Origin: Takakia lepidozioides
Taxonomy: Eukaryota; Streptophyta; Takakiopsida; Takakiales; Takakiaceae
Reading direction: 5' to 3'
Assembly (NCBI GenBank): GCA_030704615.1
Contig: CM060733.1
Coordinates: 9,176,001 to 9,240,000 of the forward strand
DNA: 64,000 nt
Below the pieces are notes generated by a model, which searched no databases, was not told the origin of the DNA, and was given only the letters and a program-made list of their open reading frames with translations. Shown here one piece after another: positions 13,001 through 25,500 of the stretch. The first letter of the stretch is position 1; each line of letters begins with the position of its first letter. A program made the translations under genes and the position numbers.

Positions 13001-13290
13001 CATTACTACCAAATCATGCGCATTTGGCTGCCAGTGGCAACTAGGACTAAAGTTCTTCCGAACAATCGACCAATTGAGGATCATCACTTTGCACAGTACT
13101 GGCACGAGGCAGATACATGTTGAAGGAATTAATTGCTTTCCAAGTTGTACATGGATTCATTTATACCAAGACCAAGGAGGTAGCAAGTATTGTCATGGGA
13201 TGCGGGTTATACTACGCTGCTCCCCCTTCTATCCCCTGTTGTTGGAAATGCGACGCCGCATTTCCATCCAACGGGGATGATTAAGGGCAG
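10079..13290 (+). pseudogene. Decayed coiled-coil ORF of unknown family
   Basis: Fragments in changing frames on the plus strand appear to come from one long protein. 10546-11077 gives a globular part (LVITPLYLQQLFRLPAGQV, then ALKGQEVEWADIMYNALVED and IIVFCPIIAQIILDSGILD). 11684-12667 gives Glu/Gln/Lys-rich heptad-like sequence predicted to form a long coiled coil, unbroken for 171 codons at 12152-12667. 12780-13125 gives a Pro-rich linker followed by a conserved-looking end with WGNAAFNPPKTP and IMPFNQIPIMLDLAWKEF. I do not recognise the family. It may be the Gag-like or extra ORF of a retroelement, given its surroundings, or a decayed host gene. Stops and frame changes occur roughly every 200-300 bases. 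Confidence 0.45.
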
Positions 13291-13843
13291 GGGGGGGGGG
13301 AAGGAAAAATAAAAAATAAAAAAATAAAATAAAAAATAAAAAATCTTTTTTTGTCCCCACCCCTATGGACGGAAATGCGGCGCCGCATTTCAATTCAGTG
13401 GCGATGACAAGAAAAAATAAAGTTAGGGTTGCTTTTCCACCCCCCCCCCCCCCCTCTACCCTCTGTTGTTGAAATGCGGCGCCGCATTTCCATCTAGCGG
13501 GGATGACAAGAGAAAAAAAGAAAAAAAAGAGAAACTGAGAATTTTTTATTTCTTGTTTTCACCCCCTTTGGATGGAAATGCGGCACCGCATTTCAATCCA
13601 GCGGCGATGACTAGAGGAAAAACAATCAGGGGTTATTTCCCCCCTCCCCCCTGTGGTTGAAAATACGGCGCCGCAATTCCCATCCAGCGGGAATGACTAG
13701 AGGAAAAAAAAAAAAACACCTGCATTTCAGTCGCCACTACCAGTTACCCTTGCCTCCATGACAGTGGGACGGAAATGCGGCACCACATTTCCGTCCCACC
13801 TACCATACATCCATTGCCTTCTGGAAATGCGGCGCCGCATTTC
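13244..13843. repeat. Array of seven GC-core palindromes
   Basis: Seven near-perfect inverted repeats with arms GGAAATGCGG / CCGCATTTCC start near 13244, 13371, 13471, 13574, 13659, 13771 and 13823. Most are followed by a shared tail (ATCCAGCGGGGATGACTAGAGGAAAAA) and an A-rich then C-rich spacer, giving units of about 90-120 bases. The sixth copy has longer arms (GTGGGACGGAAATG...CATTTCCGTCCCAC, about 13765-13799). Some centres are mutated from GGCGCC to GGCACC. It looks like a small satellite with strong hairpin or cruciform potential. No protein partner is recognisable nearby. Confidence 0.9.
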
Positions 13844-14450
13844 TATGACAGGTTTCTGGATATAGATATACCTCCCACACCTTACCATCATGAAGAGCGA
13901 GGCACTTTGAGAGAAGTCTGGCAGTTGATAGCATAGATCAGAATTAGATCTTGCTTGGTCGGACCTCTATTCTTCCCCTCCCTCTCTTTACTATTTTCAT
14001 TACTTTGTACTTGTAGTTGCCAAAGCCTCTCTTGGTGGAGGCCAGTCAGTCCGGGGTTTTTGGGCTGGGGTATTCTGCAGGAGCAGCACTGTGGAGGGAT
14101 TTTGGTGTGGGGGTGTTGATGTTTTGGTTTCTTGTGTTTGGATTCCCCCCCACACCTGCATGCTTGACTATGCGCCATGTTGGTTTTGTGTGGGCGCTTG
14201 CTTTCATAGGGATTAGGTCGGATTTGATCACCGGTCAATCCTAGAGTATGTTGTCGGTGGTGAGGCTGGAGTGATGACCAGCAAGACCACCGGTGTTTCT
14301 TCTATGGTGAGGTTGGGTTGATGACCAGCCAACCATATGAGTTCTTGCGGTGGATGCAAGTGCAGGTGCCCCTGGGATATGACCCTTAATCCGCAATAGG
14401 TGCTCACCCGTGTCACTATTAGAATTAGTACTAGAGCCTTATAATGTCAC

Positions 14451-16772
14451 GTGGGGGAGGTGCGGGTTGTGAGTGTCATCACGGAGTTACCCAAGGGTTT
14501 TGAGGGGAGTACGGCTACAGGTAGTAGCAGTGAGAGTGGGTTCACCAGACGAGGTATTTGTTTCAGACCACCTTCACCTCCACCCTCAACTAGTGCAGAG
14601 TCAGACACAGACTCGGAGGCTTCATCAATAGGTGTGCAGTTTCATTCGCCATTATTGTGGGACGACATGGAGGAGATGTATGGAGGTACTAAGGGGCCTC
14701 ATAGGTACTTTGGAGCTGTGGGCACAATCGAGCTAGATGACTTTATCCAGGAGTTCGACAGCTGGTGTGATTTTGTAGCAGATGCGCAATCCACAGCTGT
14801 TCATCCCATTCATGGCGTGGAAGGGACTGTTCCAGCATTTGGAAGGTCTGCCTATGGACGATTACCACGAGTTCAGGCGAGGACATGAAGCAGAGATTGA
14901 GGAGTGGAGGATGTATTGGTCACCTGACTACGTCTCCATTACTCGAGGCACGACGCGACCAGTAGCTGCATCAGCACCAATATCTCCCACTGCCAGCACT
15001 AGTAGTGCCGGTACTTCTGCAGGTGGTACCAATTGAAAAGGTGCTACTACTCCTCCTGCCACGACTACAACACATGTGCCTAGGTTCAACCCGGTGGTGG
15101 AGTTCTTCCAGGAGTTGCGGAGGAACTATCAAGATGTACGGACAGAGAAGCTGCGAAGTTTGCAAGACTTCCAGCGCAAATCCAGTGAGAGCTTGCGAGA
15201 GGCCTACACTCGTATGAGGCGCTTGATAAGTTTGACCCAAGGGGTTACTGAAGCTCAGGAAATCCAGTTCTGGTATGGAATTTTGGACAAGGAGCTCAGG
15301 AGAAGGGTGCGGGATGCAACCCTGTTACAAGCAGCCCAACCCACATTAGCAGATGTGTTTCTGCTGGCTGAGCGGATTGAGCTCAACATGGTGGAGGAGC
15401 GAGTTGTTACCATTGGATTTGGCAAGAACATGCCTGCTCGAGGCGCAGCCGCCAGCCAACAGGTACAAGGGACTGCCCAATAGCGTGGTCAGGGGGGCAA
15501 GGTTGCCCAACCCAAATTCTATGGAACTTACAGAGGACCTCAGGTGCAGAGGCCAATAGCTTCTTTTGTAGGCCAACAACAACCAGGGGTGATATGTTGG
15601 CATGTAGAGGACCTCATGTCAAGAAAGATTGCCCAGAGAGTGGCAAAAGGCCGGCACAAGCACAGCCTGCACAGTTGCAGTGTGGGCATTGTGGCAAGTA
15701 TGGGCATGGAGATGCCCAGTGTTATGACTTGCACCATGAGTTGCGGCAAGGCCAGTTCCAAGGGAACAATGGTGGCCGAGGGCGAGGTAGAGCACCTCAG
15801 AGAGGACGAGGTGGTCAGGCACAAGGTGTAGGACGAGGGCAAGCACAGTATGGCCACGGACGTGGAGGTCAGGGCGTTGATCAAGGCATGGCCAACCGGC
15901 TTCAGCAACTAGAGCAAAGGCTTGCTGCCATGGCCACAACTCAAGTGGTATCAGCTCCAAGACTTGAGGGTCCACCTCCTGTTCCTCCTCAGCAGCGTCA
16001 TCTTGATGGAGGAGACATGGGAGACATGGGATTTATGTGTGGGGCAGCACTACCACAAGTGCAGGTGGAGTCTGCTGCAGCCGTCACTCGAGGAGCAGCA
16101 CGAGTTCCTGAGCCACGAAGTGCAGAGGTGGAGTTAGATCCACAGCGTGGGGAGGCAAGCCGTCAGGCTAGGTTGCCTCAATCATTCATGTTGGGGGAGA
16201 CAGTGTCGACGACATCCATGGCACCTAGTTCTCGTCCGACAGATACAGAGGCCTTTATTGTGCCATTGGGGAGAGCTACACGTGCAGCACTGACACATGC
16301 TGCCAAGGCTAGTGCAACCAGTGTGTTGTTGGGGGCAGCCACCTCTGTGTGTCAAGCCCCACTATTCTCATGAACCATGATTGTGACGCCGGGGGTAAGA
16401 CCAGCTGCAGTGTTCAGACTAGCAGCAACACTCTGCGAGAGTGAGGATGTCACTTCATCTTCTGCGGAGTTAGTGGAGGATGTAGTGGCAGAGGGATCCT
16501 CGGATTTGAGGGTCAAGACTGCCACGGCTGCGCCATGGCAAGCTGCAGCTGCCAAGTTGACGGAGCTACCAGTTAGACCAGCCTTTGAGTGCGCCATGGT
16601 GTCACCTAGAGTTGTCTTGTTAGACAATCAGGATGACATTTTCTCTTTGAGTGGACCGGCAGACAAGAGGTACCGACCACTGTGGGTCTTGTTGGACTCG
16701 GGAGCTCAGCCACTGATGTTGGGCAAAGCTTTATCCGAAAGTCGGGTAATACTTGCCTCATGCTCAAAATAA
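14451..16772 (+). pseudogene. Ty3/gypsy Gag-protease remnant (element C)
   Basis: A second, unrelated gypsy gag. The Gag core runs 14660-15480 across one frameshift (about 14790) and one stop (about 15036), with FWYGILDKELRRRVRDA and PTLADVFLLAERIE typical of Gag C-terminal helices. Two zinc knuckles follow: one split by a one-base deletion (CRGPHVKKDC, about 15600) and one intact (CGHCGKYGHGDAQC, about 15690). Then come an Arg/Gly/Gln-rich tail and a long linker. It ends in an aspartyl protease loop, WVLLDSGAQPLMLG (about 16684-16725). Nothing of RT, RNase H or integrase follows, so the element is truncated inside the protease. Its sequence is unlike elements A and B. Confidence 0.87.
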
Positions 16773-18443
16773 TGGTATTGCTTGTCCACATTTTTAGGAG
16801 CAAAACTTAAAATTTTCAAGTTCTAAGACTTGGGTCTTAAGGGGAAAAACTTAAAACCCTTATAGGCCTGAAGGCTGCCATAAGGCCTGAACATACGGTA
16901 AACCATGACAGATCCGCTATTGCTGTTTGTGGAATTCAGCATAATTCTTGTAGGACACTGCAAGTTGAGGATCCTTAACCAGGCTTATGGTCTGTACTCT
17001 GTACCTGTGCGGAGGGAAAACCTGGGATCTATTTAGGACAGCACCACACCAACAAGCTTCAGTCGACTGAATCGTTTTGCATCCTCTCCAAGTGCAGTTA
17101 TACAAAAGGTTTGAGAGAATCTCTTCATTTATAAACAGTACAAGCATCCTGATGTAACGAAATGCAGCAATTAAGTTCCATGAAGAGATGGATAGTAACC
17201 CTTCCGGAGCAAATAGAGAAATAAACAAAAAGAAAAGGGAAGAAATGAGGTTTTCTGAAAGAAGGGTCCAATTGAGTACTCATGATAACCTGCAGGAGCA
17301 TAATGACATGACAACTGAATGACTCCATAACTAAGTGAGATTGCAACAACAACACCAGTGAATTAAAGAGAAATCTAAATTGAAACATGCAACTCACTAG
17401 ATACCATTTTACCATGCTCACCTCGTCATGGGCTGTCTCTGTCTGTCTCAAGCTGGCCTAACTTGGCTACTGCCTATTTTGTTCTGCAAGGTAGCTCCAA
17501 AACAAGGTCCTCTTTTACTAGTACACAAAGAATGGTTTCCACACCGACCAATAGTCAACAACAAGAGGCACCTGGTACATAGTACAATCCATCCTGAACT
17601 GGCCATGACAACAGACCCTTTCCACACAAAACTGACGGTGCAAACAGGTTGCCACGAAGATAGATCATAACTGCAATGTGGACCACAGTTGCTAACCCTC
17701 TTGATGAGGAAATTAACGCCAATGAGGTCCACAGCTGTGATGAGGTGTCTCACACACTTGCTGGTGTCTTCGCATCACCAAGGAAGCAGGTAGCAGAGAC
17801 AGATGTAGTCATTAACTTAGCTTGCCATAACCTTGAGTGGACTTACCCAGTGCCAGATTTTGGGCAGAGCAGAAAGCAGTGAGAAAGAGCTTGAGCTTTA
17901 CAGCTTGCACATAATACCCATGAATTGATAGCAAGTGCGTTGCCACTGACACACAAATGCTCCCTGATGGGATAGAACTCTTAGAGTTCCTAGTGCAGGG
18001 CTTGGTGATGATGATTAAATGGCTCTGCTCAGCTGCATGAGCAAGGACGCATGGAATCCTAACGCAGTGGCACATGGAGGGTGAGGTCAATGCCTCTGCA
18101 CCAACACAACAGGAAAATTAGGAGTGGGGCAATTGAGATGTGGCCAAAGTGCTCAAGTAAGAAAGAGTTAACAATGTTCGCATCAGCATCATGCTCTCAA
18201 ATATTATGACAATCCCAGCACTGATATTCTAACTGGACTTCTGTCAGCTGACGAGGACCACGATTGAGAATTCACACCTGAGAAGGCGGCTAGAGCCCAA
18301 GCTTAAACCCTTATGTACATCATAGTTGACAAGGGTTCCTAATTACAACCAACCTTCACACTAGGGTGTCATTGTGCAAAGGCCCTTCAATAACTCAGAG
18401 TTCACAAGTCTGCAGAGGGCTCACAATCAAGACAATCATGTAC
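16773..18443. other. Non-coding stretch downstream of MOS4
   Basis: About 1.7 kb between the truncated element C and the MOS4 stop codon. I see no convincing coding exon, RNA gene or repeat family. Part of it will be the MOS4 3' untranslated region and its terminator, which I cannot place. Confidence 0.5.
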
Positions 18444-21400
18444 TCACTTTTGAGATGCTTCATCACGAAGTTTGATGACCTCAGACTCCAGCAGCAAGCA
18501 TGCAGATTCTATGGCAAAATTCTTCTGGTTAAGCTCTCTCCATTGTGAGCTCAACAGGCTCAACTCTGCTGCTGCTGCTTGCTGTAGCGCCCAGACAACA
18601 CAGCGACACAATTATGGAACATAATCAATTAATTGACGTTTGTTAACAACACAGTGAGTTACTAATAACCGGCAAATCGATGGACCTCCATGGACACTCA
18701 ACATCATGATAGCCTGCATTCAAACAGTGCATAATAATTGTCCAGGAAAGAATGAAGGCCCTGTATCTATCCACGCGACAAACTAAATGATCTCGTTCTG
18801 ATTTCTCCTATCATGGTCACTTCAACAAATAGCACTACTGTGCTGACAAGCAGAACAGAAAGTCGCCATGTGTATGAGGATTCCAAGCCACCAGTTCCAG
18901 GCCCCAATATGGGCTTTTTTATCAACTCCACTGTCCAGCAGTGACAGAGTTCTTCCACTCTTGACATTCTAAGCAAACAGTCTTCTTTCAGGGGATGATT
19001 GGTATAGGTACCAATTTTGAGCTAATTCCCTTTACACATACGACACGCATGTTACATGACGGACATGAAGTTATTGTCATGACTGTAAATGTGAGAGTTG
19101 TCCACCCACATATGTAATATACAAACAAGTTGCAAGCACTATCATGGCCCCAGTAACATGGGTTAAGCTAGTCACTTGCATAGATTCATCAACTCTTTTC
19201 CTGAAGCATCACATCTCTTTCTATGTTCCTATACTTCTTGCACTGCTTTTATATCTGCATTCTCAACCGCTACCTTTGGCGTCCACTAAGTGGGATCTGC
19301 AGAGGGCTAAGTGTGCTACAGACAAGTTTACTCCAGGGATCCGATAACACTAGCCAGCATGTAATCATGTCACATGTGCCCCGTATGCGGGGTTTATGTG
19401 AGAGGATCTTATCTGCAAAGAAGAGAGAGGATTAGCAAAGAAAGAGATGAACCTGGTTTAACTTGCGCTCGCGATTTAACACCTCAATTTCGCGGTTGTA
19501 GTCCCTCACAATTCCCTGTAGCCTGCACCACCCACTCCAACTTTGATCAAACAGCAGAGATAGAAAGTAGAACGTTGCAGATTCAAATAAGCGCAGCAGC
19601 TAGACCTAGATTCCTGACCTTTGCCACCACCTTCCAGTGTTTCTACTGTTAATTCACAGAAAGTATTACCCAATTTGGACTCCTGATAGCTCTGAGAGCT
19701 GAATCCAATCAACATCACATAGCACTGTCTATACAAACTAATGTTTGTTCTCATTCCTGTAACCAGGACCCAGAGTGCACATGACCTCCAAAGTGAACCC
19801 AAAGAGTTTCACTGCTGTTTGGTAAATTCAACCAGAGCGTACAATTTCTTCATTTTTTAAGCAAACATGTGAAGTACCTGGCAGAAAAGCTTTCCAGATG
19901 TTGATTATGCATCCTCCATGCATTTGTGCCATACTTGAGCATCAAATCCAAATTTTCAAGCCTGTAAAGCCAGATGTGCAAATGGACAAAGTCAATTGAG
20001 GTCCAGACCAAAGCCCACCTACTGTACTTGAAAGCATGTATCCAGTAGCCGAACACCAATAATGGGTTCTACTGAATTTATAGAGGGTTTCTCATGAATT
20101 CCTGGGACATCAACGGCTGAGATTTGTCAGTACCCCCATGTATTGAGCCGCTTTTTCTCCAATTCATAAGGGTTTTTGCAAAACTGTACCTATTGCCACC
20201 AATCCATGCATGTCCATAAGTGCTTCACTTTGTCTAGTGGTTCACATAACCTAACAACCGGCCTTTAGCCTCCAGCCAGGGAGCGTCCAAACAAAGGATT
20301 TTGGAAATAAACCCCAAGGGCTCTAAAACTAGAAATCAGAGCACACTAAGTAAAATCACCATTTGTTGTGCTCTTATGAGTAGGGTCAGAAACCAACGCT
20401 GGCCAAGCCTATTTCGAATTAAGGACCTCCACATGGAGGAGGAGGTCTAGATAAGAAGCATGAACTCACTAAACTTCTACTGATGTTGTCAATGTCACCG
20501 GGCAACCAAAGAAGGCACCCACCACATGCAATGCACCCAGGAAAGCAGCTGGGAGTGGAACAGCTGGAGAAAGCTCAAAGTAAACTGTTATATGTAGAAC
20601 CTTAGTGATTGGTGTTGAAGCTGACTCTCCGCATTGTGCAGGGCATGCTTCCATGCGTTTATGTCGTTACGCCTAATGAGGGGCGGGGCCTCCAATCCAT
20701 AGCGTGAAAGGTCCAGAGTTATCGGAGGTTTTCCTGCTCGCACCCTCTCAAACTCTTTCGCCATCATCGGGTAATTCTGGTTGGCAAACAACCCTTTAAT
20801 TTGGATCAATAAATAATATGAACAGTATCTGACAACCAAGATAGTTGGTCTTGAGTGTCATGAAAATACAAAGACAAAAGGAATGCCTTCTTGTCAATTT
20901 GAAAGACTGGGCTACACATGCATATAATGGAAAACTACTACACTTGTAGGTACTTTCTCAATCATGTGTCATAGGCGTATACATATACATGATCATTCGA
21001 ATATAAAATGCCTCATGACATAGCTCAAACATGACAGACACTAGCTCGCAAAGGGCTCATAGGGACCTGATTTCTAGCTTATATGGCTAACTGATGGCTA
21101 CCATGGGTATGTCTCTGAAAGTGGATGGTAGTTCTTAAAGTTGACATGCTGTCCAATGTTGAGTCTGTCATTGTATGTTTCAACGGTTATACAACTCCTG
21201 GAGCTTCAACATGGTAAATCATATTATCTGGGACCATTTGCATGCGATCCATATCAGCTACATTACTTCACAAATTGTAACCTGCTTCAACCCCAAGTTG
21301 GAATAATCAGGATACCAATGCTGCGGGTCACCCCACTTGTACGTCCTGATGAAAATCGCACCTGGTCGAGCTAAGATTTCATGCATTACCTACTCTCCAA

Positions 21401-21897
21401 ACACCCACCGACTGCACTCTCCACGATAGTTCCAGAATCCACGAGAAACCCTAAACCCTAATTTTCACTAGGTAGTTAAGAAATTTATCTTTCAGTTCCT
21501 TCCATAGATTAGGTGTGTGTCCATAGTCCCGAACCTATAATTACCCTCCAAGCGAGCCATGGGTTTTTGGCGGTACCCGTGTGCAACTCAACTCACTCAC
21601 AATTTCCGCAATGGCCACACAACCGATCAAAATCACGAAATAGAGAGAGAAAGGTACCTCAAAGCTGAAAATAGGGGCGGGCGGGAGGCCAGCAAGGAAG
21701 TCCGCAGGCTTCTTAATACTCATTCTCATTTCTTCAGTGATGAGCTTGTCAACCTCGGCTTTCAGCTTGGCATCCCCATAGTCATGATCGATGTAGGGCA
21801 GCGCATCCACAACATCGTCTATCGTGCCGTTCCTCCATCTCCCCGGCAGCGTCTCTTCCTGTGGCGCCTCGAACATCAACGTGTCTGCGCTTGCCAT
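18444..21897 (-). CDS. MOS4: Pre-mRNA-splicing factor SPF27/BCAS2 homologue
   Basis: Five exons on the minus strand join in frame to a 235-residue protein: 21897-21658, 20776-20601, 19961-19878, 19522-19453 and 18581-18444 (stop TGA). All junctions are GT-AG. The length suits the SPF27/BCAS2 family (about 220-250). Family landmarks are [13 protein letters not shown] and [12 protein letters not shown] in exon 1, [20 protein letters not shown] in exon 2, [11 protein letters not shown] in exon 3, VLNRERK in exon 4 and [13 protein letters not shown] in exon 5, ending in a coiled coil. The family is a core subunit of the nuclear Prp19/NineTeen complex (MOS4-associated complex in Arabidopsis), which acts in spliceosome activation and, in plants, immunity. 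The exon 4 donor (GTTCAT) is weak but required by the homology. It is divergently arranged with the PP2C gene. Confidence 0.93.
21446..21461. promoter_or_regulatory. Telo-box in MOS4 intron 1
   Basis: AAACCCTAAACCCTAA lies inside the first MOS4 intron. Telo-boxes of this type are known cis elements in plant promoters and first introns of growth- and translation-linked genes. A regulatory role here is inferred from position only. Confidence 0.4.
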
Positions 21898-22536
21898 CCT
21901 TTCTACTTTTACAATACAGCGACCCCTCTTGCGCTGGGCGCATGAGCAATTCGCCGAAGCTCAAGCCCCACTCTCCCCTCCCCTTTCCGAGCAAATCTTA
22001 AATACCCCAGAAACCCAACGTCAAACACAAAATCGCCTTGAACCCTAACCCTAATCCTCGCTCTGCAACCGATCCAATGAATCTGACTTACCCCCCCCCG
22101 TACATCCCCGTCTCAAATTGACGGTTTTATTAGGTTGGGTGAGTTGTAGATGGGACTTTAGGGCAAAAGAAGCCAGCTTCACGGCAGCAACTGTTTTCTA
22201 CTGTATATCCCCGTCCCTTCCTCCGTCTCTGCTGCACCACGAGTTATATTCTCCCGGGCCCACGCATTTGGAGGGAAGGGATTCCACCATAGGTTGAATG
22301 TGGCCGTAGTTGACGTAAGGCACATGTTCTATTCTTCTTCTGGAGGGATTCTATCAGTCTTTGTAATGACGACTTTTCCGACAGTGCTAGCAAGTGGGGA
22401 GGGAAGGCGAGGCACTTCCTTACGATATGGTTCTTTCTTGTTGACGGATGCGGGAGTTGGGGGCGTTGGAGGCCCTTACTATGGAGCTAGTGAGTGTGTG
22501 TGTAAGGTGATGTCTTGAAGGTGTGCCCCCCCCAAA
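21898..22536. promoter_or_regulatory. Shared divergent promoter region of MOS4 and PP2C
   Basis: The 639 bases between the MOS4 start (minus strand) and the PP2C start (plus strand) must hold both 5' untranslated regions and promoters. A telo-box-like AACCCTAACCCTAAT sits at 22041-22055, about 145 bases upstream of the MOS4 ATG. No TATA box convinced me on either strand, as is common for plant housekeeping genes. Confidence 0.5.
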
Positions 22537-25500
22537 ATGCCATCCCTGCACAACTTTTGGAAGCTAAAAGCGTGTGTGAGGTCAAACACAGGGTACACTG
22601 GAGGACTATTGCAGGCAGGCGGACTGAAGCTCCTTCTCAATAAAGGGAATTCAAGTTTTTCATCTTCGTCTCCCTTGCCTGTAGGCTCGTCCTCTTCTTG
22701 TCAATATACCTACTTGTCTTTTTGGAAGTTCCCCTCTACTAATCACTGCCCTGCCCCGGCTCACTTGCCATTGGCAGCTGATCCCCCGCATGTTTGGACG
22801 GGTAAGGCTCTCTCTGCGACGGAGTCTCTTTCTCGTGCTTTTTCTACACCTTCCGTTCATGACCCCCTTCGGCAGAGCTGCGGGTTCGCCACTTTAAAGT
22901 TTGTAGCTGATGGAGGAGGCAAATCCACAACCGCCAGTTTGCGGGATTTATCTGAAAAAGGATTTCTTGTGCTGAGGAGCTTGCCTCGTTGCGAAGAGGC
23001 GAGACGAGAAAGTGAATGGGGGAAAAGGGGCATCCCAGAGCATGTCATTACTTCAGCTGCTTCACTAAGGCCAGACATATGGAAGGAGAGGCAATTGCAG
23101 GAGAGACAGGTGGAGACGGATGCAGGTTTAGAGGATCGACATCTTGGAGGATTGAGTTTTGAAGCGAAAAAATCTTCAAAGTATGTCTACAGGGTGAAGG
23201 CTTCTAGTAGCCTTGATGACGATGGGAAAGAGGACAAAAGGGCGGATAGGGAGAAGGGGAATATCTTTGATTCAGTTCATAAAAGGTTCACAGAGAGCCT
23301 TGGAATCCAAAGGTTGTTAGGGATGCATGATGTTTTCAGCTGGTCAATAGCATTTCATTTCTTCCATTGGACACCTGCCCTCCGAAATTTGTATGTGAGG
23401 GCTTTGCACAATACAAGTTTGGCAAGTGTGGTACTGGATCGGATGCAGAATGGCAACACCTCCTATGAGCGAGAAGAGGATTTTCATGAGTATGATTATC
23501 CCTCTTTTCTGCATTTGATTTTATTCTAGAATGAGGAAAGACCAACCCATGAGACCTTGTAATAATTTCCTTATATATTTAGCACTGATGTTCTGGCTTC
23601 CTCTGTAGTCAACATGAACTGGTCTACTTTCAACAAAGATGTCTTTGTGGTCGTCTTGATTATTGGGGGTTTGCGTAGAAAATTTTCTCGAGATAAATTT
23701 TGGACCTATATAATGTAGATTGCAGGAAATCTCTATTTGCGATGCAGTCCTGGTCAATATTGAACTTTTCTTTTGTCAGCTGATTCTACTCATCATTTAG
23801 CCCCTAAAGAGGGGCATCTGGGCTGCAAGCAAATGTATCTGTGATTGTGACATAGTTGGTGAATGTAGAGTGGATCGGCCCTGTCTGTGCTGGCAGGATG
23901 AGAAAAGATATCCGAGCACTAAGGCTTCTCTCTGGTGCATGTTGCCTACCTCATCCAAACAAGGCCAAATCTGGAGGAGAAGATGCCTACTTCATATGTC
24001 CAGATGAACAGGTCATCGGAGTTGCTGACGGGGTTGGGGGCTGGGCTGAGTTGGGAGTTGATGCGGGGGAGTATGCTCGGGAGCTCATGTCTCAATCAAT
24101 GATTGCTGTTCGACAGGAACCTCATGGCTTCATTGATCCCTTGCAGGTTTTGCTTTATGCTCACTCAAGGACCAAATGCCGAGGGTCATCAACTGCTTGT
24201 ATTCTCGCTCTATCTGATTCTGTAAGTTCGCCTCCTACTTTCCCTTCCTCCCTAACCAAAACTGTCTATTCCTGATCTCTGCCTTGTTTAACCCTTGCTC
24301 CCTTTCTTTGAACATCATGGAGGTATTGTGAAATGATCTGACCTGGGCGCTTACTTTAGGGATCATCCCTGCTAAACAAATGCAGCACACTCTAGAGGTA
24401 GTATGATTGGCTACTGCTGCTTCTGCTTTTGAAGGAATGTATATTTTAGTTGTGATAGAATGAGCTCCTTGAATATAATCGCACATCTTTTAATGGTGTG
24501 TACCTTCACTCCAGATTGAATTAAAATTTTTTGGTGGCCATCCTTCGTTACAGCTGGTTAGATATGGTCGATCTCCAAAAAATAATACCTGAGTGTGATT
24601 TCAGTGTCTTGCTCCCCTTAGTAAAACAAGTGACATATTTTGACATACCCCTGTGAGATGCGACTGCTATGTGCCGACAAATATGAGATTTGTAGGCAGT
24701 GGCAAATGAAGATTTAGGTGTGGTCAGTTTGTGGATGTGGAAGTTCAATCAAGAACTGTGGCCGCGGTGGAACTTGTTCACATTTGGAATGTCATATTGG
24801 AGGCTTATGTAGTCTTTGCAAAAGTCTGTAGGTGGGATAGTTGCAGTTGCAGTCTGCTGGTATGGGTTTTGTGGGTGTTACTATGTATAGAAAGCTCTGG
24901 TCATTTTTGTTTAGATGTGTTTTTCCCTTGGATATATTCTCTTGATTTTCTTCTACTAATTATCTTGAAAATAAGTCCATACTCTGCAGTTTACTCTGCA
25001 CTTATGTGGATATGCAGGCTAATTCGGAGTGGTTGCTCCTAACCAGAGTTCAGAGCATCAGGTGCTCGTAGGATCGATTAGTGGCTATGGTCTAAGGATC
25101 TTAGCTGCTATACGTTTGGTTGGTTTATGTATAGATTTCGTCTGTTCTGTGCATAGTTTTGGCCTGTAAATATGGGGACGTGGTTTTCTCATGTGTGGTG
25201 TGCACAACACCTTATACAATGCTCTGGTCATTTTTGTTCAGATGTGTTTTTCCCTTGGATATATTCTCTTGATTTTCTTCTACTAATTATCTTGAAAATA
25301 AGTCCATACGCTGCAGTTTACTCTGCACTTGTGTGGATATGCAGGCTAAAATCGGAGTGGTTGCTCCTAACCAGAGTTCAGAGCATCAGGTGCTTGTAGG
25401 ATCGATTAGTGGCTATGGTCTAAGGATCTTAGCTGCTATACGTTTGGTTGGTTTATGTATATGATTTCGTCTGTTCTGTCATAGTTTTGGCCTGCAAATA

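Noticed and set aside
22294-22518. Short ORF upstream of PP2C as a separate gene
   Set aside because: It lies in the shared promoter/5' UTR region, has no homology I recognise and ends before the PP2C start.
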